A stretch of 64,000 nt of DNA from Mytilinidion resinicola (Eukaryota > Ascomycota > Dothideomycetes > Mytilinidiales > Mytilinidiaceae), in NCBI RefSeq assembly GCF_010093595.1, contig NW_022985465.1, positions 410,887-474,886 on the forward strand. Reading direction: 5' to 3'. The position numbers were made by a program, and so were the translations under genes. A model generated the notes under the pieces. That model saw only the letters and a program-made list of their open reading frames with translations. It searched no databases and was not told the DNA's origin. Shown here piece by piece: positions 22,439-32,004 of this stretch. The first letter of the stretch is position 1. The number at the start of each line of letters is the position of its first letter.

Positions 22439-22975
22439 GCGAGGCGAGATATACGACCACAGAAAGAGGTTGTGAACTTGAAGCACCAATAAGAGAGACA
22501 ACAAGTTCATCGCACTGTCGCCGTGTCACGGTTGACTGAGATTCAAATAAGCTGTTGATCGTATTATCAAGAGAGTAAATGGGATGCATAATAGCAGAAT
22601 GCACTGTGGTGATGGTTGACTGCCGAATGATCGATCACATTCGTCACACTGAGAGAAGTGAACGGGAGAGTGAAGACGTGAGGTATTTTTAGTTTTGGCT
22701 GCGAAGGGTCTGGGGAAAACTGTACGATATAACGATATCAGGGATGCCCAATGAACGGTGGCTTATTGTATAATACCCCTTGATGTGCATCTGAACCCCC
22801 CAATCCTCCTCGCTTTGAACGTCGCTTCCCTCGACGGTACTTGCTCCCGCGTTGGGACTGGCCGACAGAAGGACAAAGTCCTCATTAGATATTCGTCCCA
22901 GCAGATGCCCAGGGGCAAGTAGGCACACAGAGCTTGAGCTGCTCTCTGTCCGCCTGTGGGAGGAAGCTTACTCGC
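22439..22975. other. No recognised gene
   Basis: Intergenic sequence between the kinase and the SANT-family relic; nothing recognisable. Confidence 0.4.
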
Positions 22976-25229
22976 TTCTGGGACGGACCATGCTCCGGCG
23001 CATGCGTATTGCGGGATGAGTCCTGCCTGGAAACATTTTGAAGATCTAGTCCCAAGGCTTGCCCTCCTTCTTCCATGACACCAAGCGCTGGTCGTCTACA
23101 GGGTCCCATGGGATATTCATCCTCACGCTCAAACCGCCCTGCTTCTCGGCCTCGCTCGAACACCCGTCATCGTCGCTGCTGACATCGGGATCGCTGTCGC
23201 TCAAACCACCATCGTCATTGTTGCTTGGCGGCTCGCACCTTCGCGATGCAAGAGCTCTAGCATCAACGGCTCTGCCATGTTGGGGTCCGGTACGCGTCGC
23301 ATCGACGTGGTCACGGCCTGCCTCCGCGGTAGTCGATAGAGCCGTGCCACTGGACGAGAGCCGGGATGAGGCATGCCAGCTGAAGCCACTCAAGAGGTAC
23401 GAATGTTGCTCCATCGGCTTGATGGTGAAGTCGTCGATCTTCCCCACGTGGCCGGTGCTCGCGATAAGTCGGACAACCTGGGCGGGAGAGACTCCTTGCC
23501 CGTCACAACCGTCCCGGACGACCGCCGTGAAGGAGTAGCAGTGTGCGGAGTGCGGACGGAACGTGATCTCGGTCAGCGTCGGTGGGGTAGCTCTGCATGA
23601 TCGGCCAAGGCTAGAGTCGTCAAGCGGCATCGTTTTATCTATGCTTTGTGACATAGAAGGCGCCGGTGAAGGCAATCGACCCTTGGCACTCGAGCTCGCA
23701 GCGACTCTTGAACTCTGGGCGAGAGGGGAGTGCGACTTAGGATATTGACGGCGGGATTTGGAGAGAGGTCTACGCTGGCGGGAAGAGCTCTGCTGAAGAA
23801 GGCGCCTGCGCTTCTTGCGTGTTGGGCTATCGTGAGATATTTGGCAGGGCGTGGTTTCTTTTCATCGTCCTCGGCAGAGTCGGTGCTGTTGAGCTCGTCG
23901 TCGCTGTCATGATCGCTTCGGCTTCCTGCCTCGTTATGATTCGGCTCTGGGGATTGTTCGAGGTTGGGAAGCGATTGCCTTCGGTTGGCCGGCCTTGGAC
24001 TTCCACCAACCCTTTCGGCCGTTTCTGCCGGTGCTACAATATTCACCTCTTGCTGCGGTCCCTCGTCTTCATCCTCACCATGGCCTTCGTCCTTCTCCTG
24101 CTCCAGCTCTTCCTGCTCCCTCTCACCCTCATCAATGGGGAACGTGTCCAGTGCAGGATTAGCCAGCCCGTGTTCGTCTGCTACGCCTCGACCGGTACGA
24201 AGACGACACTCTTGACTGAGTTAGGTCTCTGGCGACGCTCTGCAATGGCGTGGAGGTGGGCTCGAAAAGGAGGTCGTGGCCTCGGATCTGGCATGGCGCG
24301 ATCCTTCTGTACTGATGCTGTCGTGCAATGGCTCGCCCGAGAGGCGCGAAGAAGGGGTATGAGGATGTACGGAGTCTAGCGTCGAAGCTCCTTGTTCCGC
24401 AAGCCGCATACGCGGAGTCGTCTCGGGGTAGTCATTAATATCGTGCCACCCATCGGAACTGGAAGTAGGGGCCGGAGTTGTCGAGTCGATGACTGTCTCT
24501 GGGCTATCGAAAAGTCTAGCGCCTGGTGCTGTTGCACTTTCGGCGCGAAGACTAACGCCATTGGCTTCGGCTTGGAGGCACTCAAGTCGCCGTCGCCCAG
24601 TGGGACAATTGGATCGTCTGCACCGTGTCAGAAAAATTGGCCGTCCATTTCCACAATGGAGGGTGTAGTGGGCGCGGTTCACCTAGACTCCCGCTTGAGT
24701 TATCGCTTTGCACTGACCTGCTCTGGTCGACAGAGCCACCCCTCTCATCCGCAGCTACCTCCTTAACTCCGCCCGTCTTGTCTGGGCCTCGAAACCCCGT
24801 TGTGAAGCCTTGCGCTTGTAGCTTGGTGAACAGCAATTCTTCGATTATGGAGAGGTCTCGGTCGTTGTCGTTTTTGTTGTTATTTGCTTTGTCGCTGCCG
24901 CCGTAAACAGTGCCGGTGCCTGGTCAGATTCCTATAAGTCAGTCGCTGTCGCTACAAGCCAACACATCTCCATTACCTACTTTGAATTCCGGGTCTGTAG
25001 CCCCCATTATCATCAGCTGCTGCCGCTGCTGCTGGTTGCGGGTTGCTGTCATTTCTGCGACTGGCCAATGTGCTGCAACGAGGGCAGGCCTCATCCACGG
25101 CGTCTTAGTCTCCGGGGCGCGCTGCATCGCTGCAGTGAGAGGCGGTGATGGTGCGACAACGAGGCAGATTGCAAGAGGGTCTGGACGCTGTCGAGCTTGT
25201 AACTTAGCTAATGCGAGGCGTACCTGCAA
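22976..25229 (-). pseudogene. SANT/Myb-like gene family, copy A, decayed
   Basis: The gene reads on the minus strand from about 25229 to 22976, in several frames. The N-terminal part ends GATDPEFK; a plausible intron follows (GTAATG...CTGAC...ACCAG), then an Asn/Asp/Lys-rich linker and SIIEELLFTKLQAQGF. The middle is long, Ser/Pro-rich and probably disordered. Near 23470 is PAQVVRLIASTGHVGKIDDF, and at 23060-23000 the SANT-like end: WDPVDDQRLVSWKKEGKPWD, a TAG stop, IFKMFPGRTHPAIR. The TAG lies where sister copies have Trp or Glu. Copies B (46735-49075) and C (43690-44020) share these blocks. A single SANT/Myb-like module with GRTPGA-type recognition helix suggests DNA or chromatin binding; the rest is unknown. 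Frameshifts and the stop make this a pseudogene. Confidence 0.6.
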
Positions 25230-26013
25230 GGGGATCCGTATTACAATTGCTCAGCAGCATCGAAGCTGGAGGGGTGACTGAGTGCATCATGGGGCCGAGG
25301 GCTTTCCCGACAGTGAAGGGCAAAGAACATCCACGAACGTCGATGACACTGGATGGAATGGAAGGCCGGAGGATTGGAGGGAGCCGCAATCCTCTCTTGA
25401 ACAGGGGCGGGCCGATGAAGACTCGAAGTTCAACAGCACGATGCCAGCGAGGACAAAGGAATCGCTAAGACGTGCGATGCGCAAGATGGACTGACAAAAA
25501 GGGCCCTCGCAAAGGACTCTCATTGCACATGGACAACTACGGTGAATGTAACGTGGAAGATGCTTTGGCGTTTCATGGCGTTTTGCAGCACGCGCCAATA
25601 ATACTGTGCCGCAACAGCCACTTCACGTTGACTTTTGGCAAGCGCCCCTTGTCTGTTGTAGAATGTTTCTACGTGCCCAGCATCGGCCCTTGTGGAATCG
25701 CCAAATCCCGGAGCAACTAGACGCTAGACCAAAGAAGGCACATCCTGATATCAGGCCACAACGCACAACGTTGCAGCACTCCTTAAGGCCAAGCACAAGA
25801 TCTGGACGCTGTACCACACCCTCGCTCAGCTATATTCCGATATCTGCATTAGCAAAGCCTTACGGCCAACAAGCTAAGCTAGTGAAATAATGGTACTATA
25901 GCATTGCGCTGAAGGGAGTTCGAAGGCGGAATCATTATTTGATTCTCCGTCTTCTTCGTGTGAGGAGCACGAGGGTGAGGATTTGTTCGATTCGCAAGCG
26001 AATTCACTAATGA
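25230..26013. other. No recognised gene
   Basis: Short overlapping frames on both strands; none with a recognisable motif. Confidence 0.4.
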
Positions 26014-27617
26014 CTAAGCCTTTGCCTTCCCCGCCACTATCCCCAGGCGCTCCACCACCGATTTCATAAACGGCCCTAAACCCCAAAGGCCGATATTATT
26101 GAGCCCAACCACAAAGTCCTCCCCCTGATCCAGCAATAACGCATTACAACTGTCCAAAAGCGTCGATCCGAACATGCGCACACCATCTTCAACGAGGGTC
26201 CAGTGGGCCCAGAGCTCGTGGATGGGGCCTTGGGTGCAGATAGTGAAGAAGAGCGGGGGTTCGGTGTTCGAGGCTGTGGGCAGAGCATCGGAACCTGTTG
26301 CTCCGCGATCTACCAGGTTATCCAGATCAAGCTGTATCTTGAGTCCACAAGCCCCGGAAACTGCAGCTTGGTTTTTTGCCTCGAAGATTTGTTTGCCGGT
26401 CGAGTAGGCCTTGCCCTCAACAACAGCAAATGGGAAGGCGAGATCTAAGGCGCGTGGGGCGGGTACTGGAATCAGCATTGGTTCAAGCGGCCCGTCTGGC
26501 TCGTGCTGCACCATCTCGTTCTGGAGCCATGTGAGGAATGTCCTGGCCTTGACCTTGTTGAGATTTTGCGACGAGAGAGCAGAGATGAGAGCCGAGAGTT
26601 GTATGCCCATTGAGATGTCGGGACGGGGGGTTTTGATCGAGGATCCCCGGGGGGGGGGGGGGGGGGGGGCGGAGCAGGCATCGTGCTCGACTCCTGGGAA
26701 TCGTTGGCTGGCGTATGAGTGGGTGCGTTGGTCATTGAGGATTCGGGGGACATGTACGGCTCGCCAGCAGACTGCTGCTGGCGCTTCTGCGGTGGGGCCC
26801 AGACGTCGTCAACCTCTAGTTGCTGGACACCGGACATGAAGCTCGAACTGAAATGCGACTGCGGGGGGACCACTGGCTTGAGCTCCCCTCGCCAGTCGGC
26901 TTTTTCATGGGTACAGAGGTTCTTGAGACCCAGAGCCTTGAGGGCAGTGTGGAGTGGATCAATAAAGTCATCCTCGCCAGCCTGAGCCCTGACATTCTTG
27001 AGGCAGCCGTCGCGGAGTTCTTGGGCTGTGACGCGGAGTTCAGATCGGCGCTCCTTGGAGACTTCGGCGGTGATAATGCGGTCGATAGCGGCTTGGATAT
27101 AGTCAGGCGGCTCAGCGTGCATGTGGATCTCGACTGCCGCAAGATTCTTGTAGCGGTAGATGGCGGCGGTGTTAGAAGAGGGCTGGGTTCGTTCTGTCCC
27201 CACTTCCGATGGGGTTATGGAACGCCGTGACGAGGTCCGTTTGAGAGCCGGAGCATTGTTGGCTGCAAGGTCCATGTCTTCCCCGTTCCATATTTGCAAG
27301 TTTTTCTCAAAGAGCTGGTCCTTAGAGAGAGGGAGGTTTTGCTCGTTGGCTTCAGCTTCAAGGTCTTTTTGCAAGTTCTCCCCAGAGAGCTGGTCCTTAG
27401 AGAGAGGGAGGTTTTGCTCGTTGGCTTCAGCTTCAAGGTCTTTTTGCAAGTTCTCCTCAAAGAGCTTGTGTTCAGAGGGAGGGAGCCCTCGGGACTGTTT
27501 GGAAGGGCGCACGTTTTCCAGCTCGTCGGCTTCGGCTTCAGCTTCAGAGTCTTACGGACGCTTCCGTTTGGTGACGGCTGGCTGAGAGATGGGTGCAGGA
27601 GGGGTGGGAGACATCAT
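26014..27617 (-). pseudogene. PD-(D/E)XK nuclease-like protein, stop plus homopolymer frameshift
   Basis: The ATG at 27617-27615 opens MMSPTPPAPISQPAVTKRKR, then a TAA (27551-27553), then an acidic stretch and RPSKQSRGLPPS. Next come two 66-bp tandem repeats encoding ENLQKDLEAEANEQNLPLSK, a region with ELRDGCLKNVRAQAGED, and a poly-proline run. The run is encoded by 21 consecutive C (plus strand G, 26649-26669), where the frame breaks. The C-terminal domain, in the other frame, carries RALDLAFPFAVVEGKAYSTG and IFEAKNQAAVSGACGLKIQL, then LFFTICTQGPIHELWAHW. The D...(E)xK arrangement (DLAFPFAVVEGK) is the core expected of PD-(D/E)XK folds, and this arrangement matches a fungal nuclease-like family often seen in mobile or subtelomeric regions. 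Catalysis is inferred, not shown. One extra C, or two fewer, would rejoin the frames. Confidence 0.7.
26649..26669. repeat. 21-nt G homopolymer inside a coding region
   Basis: An unbroken run of 21 G on the plus strand encodes poly-proline on the minus strand. Its length decides which frame follows. Runs this long slip easily in replication and in sequencing. Confidence 0.95.
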
Positions 27618-27658
27618 ATTTCCAGCGTAACGTGCAGTGCAGCGCTGGAAATATGATG
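27612..27658. promoter_or_regulatory. Perfect 16-bp hairpin overlapping the start codons of the nuclease-like gene
   Basis: CATCATATTTCCAGCG (27612-27627) and its exact reverse complement (27643-27658) flank a 15-nt loop. The left arm includes both candidate ATG codons at 27612-27617 on the minus strand, so a transcript could fold its start codon into the stem. A footprint of inverted duplication is the alternative. Confidence 0.7.
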
Positions 27659-28139
27659 ACGGGATGATGGAAGGATGGATGCAGGAGTGTCGGCGCGAAG
27701 TCGGATGGGGATGGAGGAAGCGGTTGGCGTTGGCGAGAAGATTTGACGTTCCACTGAGCGGCATGTTGTGTTTATCCGCTAACCGAACAGCGCTACCCGT
27801 ATGCGGCGGGTGGGCCATGTCAATTTTGAGGCTAATATCCCAAAGGCTCGGTTCCGAAGATAGTGCAAGTCTACCACCCCTGCAAGACCGCTAAGGAAAG
27901 AAGGTGGTGGCCGTGCACGAGGTGGGGCAGACAATCTGCAGTGGGATGAACCTTTCTTCGGCCACCGAAAACCCGGCCTGCTGGAGATCAGAGGTTCAAA
28001 AAGCTCTTGGCGCTAATGGGTTTGAGGATTACTCAAGGGCTTGGCAGTTGTGGTGGCATTGAGCTTGTGAGATGTACGGAGTACTTGAGAATATACGTAT
28101 GATCTCTGCTGTTATACCACCCCGATGTGCACACCCTCT
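27659..28139. other. No recognised gene
   Basis: Upstream sequence of the nuclease-like gene; nothing else recognisable. Confidence 0.4.
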
Positions 28140-28560
28140 AACCCCCGCTGTTCACGTGACCACCTCCCCAAGCCGCGCAGAACGATGCCCTCATACTCCC
28201 TCCGTCCTTTCGCGCGCTTCGAAGCGCACACGCTCCCTCTCGCTGAGATGAGCCTGCCGCCGAACGGTCCATCGTCGACCGATGGCCCTCGTCTTCCTAT
28301 CCCACGCAAAAAGGCGCCGGGCTGCACAAAGGAATATAATCATGGAGAGCGGAAACGGTGGGGCGCTGAACAAGACTCCAGCACAGCAGCGCGACATCGA
28401 AGCCTGTCTCACGGCATTAGAAAATGGACACTGCAGATGGCGCTGATCCAGACACAATTCCAAGGACCCATAGTGATCCCGGCCGGCCTTCGCCGTGATA
28501 GCAACACCCGCCCAAAGCGAGTGAATTACTACCCTAAGAGTTTCAAAGTCAGAATGCACA
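28140..28560 (+). repeat. Dispersed module, copy 1
   Basis: Shares ordered blocks with 31330-31850 (plus) and 44420-44960 (minus): CCAAGCCG(C/T)GCAGAACGA, CTTCGAAGC, GGGCTGCACAAA, GGGCGCTGAACAAGA and CGCCCAAAGCGA. Copies have drifted to different frames, so no protein is called. Here and at 31.3 kb the module lies directly downstream of a minus-strand DUF7924 gene. Confidence 0.65.
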
Positions 28561-28810
28561 AGCATTTCACGAAATCCTCTGCCGTCATGAATATAGGATT
28601 TCACGCGTGGCCGATATCCAATGCCTCCATTTCTTCTCTCCTTGACCAGGCCAGCCTTGATTACAGTGAATCCACACATCAGCTGGAGTTTCGCTCTGCT
28701 CCTTTACAAGTGTCTGCCCTCTGCGACACTGAAATATGCCATCTGTCCATGACCACTCTTCGCGCTGCTGAGTCGTTGCAACTGCCCGGGAGCTTTGCGA
28801 AACGGGAATA

Positions 28811-29094
28811 ACTCGGGTTGTAACAGCTACAACCTAGGATCAACAACTCATACGGTTCACGGTCACCTACGTACAGACTTGGAGTTGCTGGCATAGTAGC
28901 TGCCTACATGCCTAGCCAGTTACAACTTCTACAGAGAGGGGTTGGGGTACGGTGGCCTACCCTGCCTAATGCTGCCTACTGCTGCCTCCAATTAGTGCTT
29001 CTGCCTATGCATACAGTCACTTCCTACGTAGTATATAGTTTGGCCTTCGGGCCCCCGAAATAAGACAGAGTTCACATCAATTTTCAACCTGAGT
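28811..29094 (+). mobile_element. Short LTR-like element, copy 4 (284 bp, divergent interior)
   Basis: Ends ACTCGGGTTG and CAACCTGAGT with 5-bp duplication GAATA (28806-28810, 29095-29099). It splits the C-terminal coding part of DUF7924 copy 3. Copy 1 of that gene at 52185-52205 shows the uninterrupted site with one GAATA equivalent. A TATATA box lies near 29034. Confidence 0.95.
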
Positions 29095-29643
29095 GAATAA
29101 CGGCGGATCCATGGCTGTGTGAGCCGTCGGTAGATTCACCGGCGTTGCGTTGCATTCGCTCAATCTGTGAGGGCTTAGAACGCTTGCTGGAACGTTTAGC
29201 CGGTGGTCTGTAATCCGCAAGCTCCTCTGTTGAACTATCAGGTTCCTCGAAGTCCTCTTCATTCAGCGATCCTGATGCATCACCCGCTGCATCACCTGCT
29301 AGTACTGGTGCTTCAGCTGCAACAGGGCTGGCTCTCTCGTTCGCCTGCTCAATCGCCTCGTTCCTCTGCTCTTTTGCCCAGTCTCTCGCATTTCTATACG
29401 CCCGGGCACCCTGTCGGAAAGTCTTAGCAGTGTCGGTCATTGCAAAGGATCTTAGCTGAGTCATGTAGTATTTAGGCCGGCCTCCAGCGCTGGTTGGCTG
29501 TGTACGGTGGCTGGTGTACATCCTGAGAGTGCCGCCGTGATAAATCGACGTAATGGTATAAGCGTTGTCGGAAACCGGCTTATCTCTCCCGTATGACCGA
29601 AGACTGTGCATGCCTCTCGCTCCCAATGCGCCGTTGTAACAAG

Positions 29644-29892
29644 ACTCAGGTTGAAATTGATGTGAACTCTGATTTCTATAGACGTCTAGCTAGTTGTATA
29701 TATACTAGGGGAGGGAAGGGGGCCACCCCCAGGGTGGCGCGCTAGTAAGTTCAGATGAGCCCTGCACAGCTGAGGCTTCAGCTCGGTTCTCTACAGCTGA
29801 GATTTCAGCTGGGTTCTCTACAGCTGATGTTCGGAGAGTAGCTTTCTGGCATATGAGTTGTTGATCCTAGGTTGTAGTGCTGCAACCTGAGT
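29644..29892 (-). mobile_element. Short LTR-like element, copy 5, at a deletion breakpoint
   Basis: A full 249-bp copy in the orientation of the host gene. Its flanks do not match: ACAAG (29639-29643) on one side and CAGGC (29893-29897) on the other. Both flanks occur in DUF7924 copy 1 about 420 bp apart, which points to recombination between two insertions. Confidence 0.93.
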
Positions 29893-30040
29893 CAGGCACA
29901 CTGGTATCGGGATATCTATAACCATGAGGATAAACGGCGTTAAATATAAGGTGTAGTTGAAAGGCAAAGTTATAAACCCCGGTGCTCTTTGTTTTTGTCG
30001 TATTCGTGGTGGGCTCAGTGCTCGGGGGATTCACTGAACC

Positions 30041-30170
30041 CTGTTGTTGGCCCTGTTGTCGGCCCTGTTGTCGGCCCTGTTGTCGGCCCTGTTGTCGGCC
30101 CTGTTGTCGGCCCCGTTGTCGGCCCCGTTGTCGGCCCTGTTCTTGGCCCAGTTGTTGGCTCCAAGAACTC
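30041..30170. repeat. 12-bp coding minisatellite (Gln-Gln-Gly-Arg), about 10 units
   Basis: Repeats of TGTTGTCGGCCC on the plus strand encode QQGR on the minus strand in DUF7924 copy 3. Copy 1 has about six or seven units at 50930-51005, and copy 2 has lost most of the array, so unit number varies between paralogs. Confidence 0.9.
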
Positions 30171-30823
30171 GACTGGCTCGAGCTTATGGTGCAATTGGAA
30201 GGATGGAGAGGTTCGGGGTACTAGAGAGCATCAGCTTTGGCGCCAGCGGGCAAGTATTTTATAGCACATACGTTCCTCAGATTTGAGAGGTCTGGGCCAC
30301 CGTGTCTGGCAAACAGCTTTATGTCTTTCAGGGTCCTTGGATTGCAAGAACGGAGATCATGGGCCGTGTCTTGGGCAGTTTGGCGATTTCTCTTTGACTC
30401 AGTTTGGCGATTGCTCTTTGACTCGGTTTGGCGATTTCTCTTTAACTCAGCGCGGAAGTTTCGCGTGACCGGCCGGCGGACTTGTTGATACAATGGACAG
30501 GGCGTGGTTGGAGCAACTTGAGGGTTTCTTCAGTCTAGCTCTCTTAACGCTTGTCTCGTTAACCAGATCTTTGATAAGTTATTCCAAAATGCCGGTGGTA
30601 GTTGGGATCCGCTGGGATAGCGGACCCTCTGCTTTTTCGGCGCTGGTTGCGATATTTCGTTCGGTTGAGGCCGCTCTGAGCGTTGACGTTTGCCTGAAGC
30701 TGCGTGCCGCTCAGCTAGAGACATTGTGCAAGCAGTGGTGGGTTGATGGAGTTGGTGGAGTCGCCTGATAAGTAAAGGTGGCAGGGCTTTGTTCTTTAAT
30801 ATTTAAATAGGTGGTGGTATCTA

Positions 30824-31038
30824 CAGCGTATGGACGCTTCCGGTGAACTAGCGCGGAAATCAAGCCACAGGTGAAATAGGTAGGATTAGAACGGAGGAAG
30901 TCCTTTTCCGGACTAATGCATACCGGACTAAGCCGGACCTGCTAAAAGCACAGTACCGCGAGGCGTTATTTTCTAGATTATCCTCCCTTTGCAGCCGACT
31001 TTTGTGGCTTGATTTCCGCGCTAGTTCACCATACGCTG
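30824..31038. mobile_element. Pogo-like MITE with TA duplication (215 bp)
   Basis: TA (30822-30823) is followed by CAGCGTATGG and, after a 10-nt insertion, GTGAACTAGCGCGGAAATCA. The right end is the exact inverse, ending CCATACGCTG before TA (31039-31040). TIR length is about 37 bp. CAG...CTG ends and a TA duplication fit the pogo/Fot branch of Tc1/mariner. No coding capacity. It lies between the two tandem DUF7924 units. Confidence 0.85.
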
Positions 31039-31329
31039 TACGTATGGATGCAGGCTTGGCGTGGAACGCCGGAGGGCTTTCTTGCCCTGGCCGCCGCTGC
31101 GTATAAAGGCGCGTTCAAGGCGGTCGAGGGCCGCAAGAGCAGCTTCTTTATGCCCTCGTCCACCGCAGCTCGACGGGCGGCCGCGCGCAAGTGGAGGCGA
31201 CACGCTCGAGTGGCCCGTATGGCCCCAAAGCGCATCTCCACACCGTCACGCCAATTGCGCCACTCCGCACTCGTTCCTTGAACCTTCAGTAAACTATCCG
31301 GCCTCAACTCTGCGTCTCTATCCTTCTAT

Positions 31330-31850
31330 TACCCCAAGCCGTGCAGAACGATGCCCTCATCTTCCCTCCGTCCTTTCGCTCGCGCTTCGAAGCGCACACG
31401 GTCGACCGCGCGTAAAAATGCTTCTGGCGCGCCGTCGCAGATTCAAACCCGATCTAGCCTTCCCGTGCCGGACACCCCTGCCACTTTATAGCGATTTTAA
31501 AATCTGCACACGCGTTGATATTTTCTTGTGTCGTTACGCGGTGGTGTTTCAGCACACAGGGGGGAGGTTAGACCGAGGGCTACACAAATGAATACATTTA
31601 TGGAAACCGAAAATGGCGGGCGCTGAACAGGACTGCAGCATAGTAGCGCAACCGGCCACCAAAGCCTGTTGTCTCGCGGCATTTGGAAGGCGACGCTGCG
31701 GATGGCACCGATCCAGATGCGACATCACGGGTGACTCGACCCGTGGTTGTCCTAGCCCTCACCGTAATGGCGACGCCCGCCCAAAGCGAAGAGCGCGGTG
31801 ATGACTGGGCCCCTTCGGCCTCGCAAGCTAGGGACGATTTATCCAAATTT
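31330..31850 (+). repeat. Dispersed module, copy 2
   Basis: Collinear with 28140-28560 and with the inverse of 44420-44960. Compared with copy 3 at 44.7 kb it has an additional insertion of about 100 bp before GGGCTACACAAATGAATAC. Many C/T and G/A differences between copies suggest mutational decay. It lies directly downstream of DUF7924 copy 2. Confidence 0.7.
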
Positions 31851-32004
31851 CAGAAGTTGCGACATTTACATCTCATTAATTTTCTCGCTTTTCACGCAGC
31901 GCAGCTAGTGTATAACGTAATCATATCCAATTTGCAGCACAGAGGCTTCCGCAGGCAGTGCAGGCCGCATATTAGTAGTCGGCTTCTGGCGTCGCGTTGA
32001 TAAA

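Larger units (their letters stand above)
28585..30724 (-). pseudogene. DUF7924 family gene, copy 3, heavily disrupted
   Basis: The gene reads 30724 to 28585 and aligns to copy 1 (50316-52412). The ATG at 30724 opens MSLAERHAASGKRQRS. Lesions: CGA to TGA at about 30531 (Arg in RELDRRN becomes stop); expansion of the KRNRQTES repeat; an expanded Gln/Gly/Arg array; an internal deletion of about 420 bp with LTR-like copy 5 at the breakpoint; and insertion of copy 4 near the C-terminus. Downstream of copy 5 the frame is long and readable (GALGARGMHSLRSYG, NAYTITSIYHGGTL, ATAYRNARDWAKEQR-like). The 54-bp intron is retained. The conserved end (KKWRHWISATREILYS) survives beyond copy 4, up to the TGA at 28585-28587. 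DUF7924 is a fungal domain of unknown function. Confidence 0.85.

Noticed and set aside
29989..30286. Plus-strand VGPVVGPVVGP or CCRPCCRPCC repeat proteins
   Set aside because: They are shadow frames of the QQGR coding minisatellite of DUF7924 copy 3 on the minus strand.
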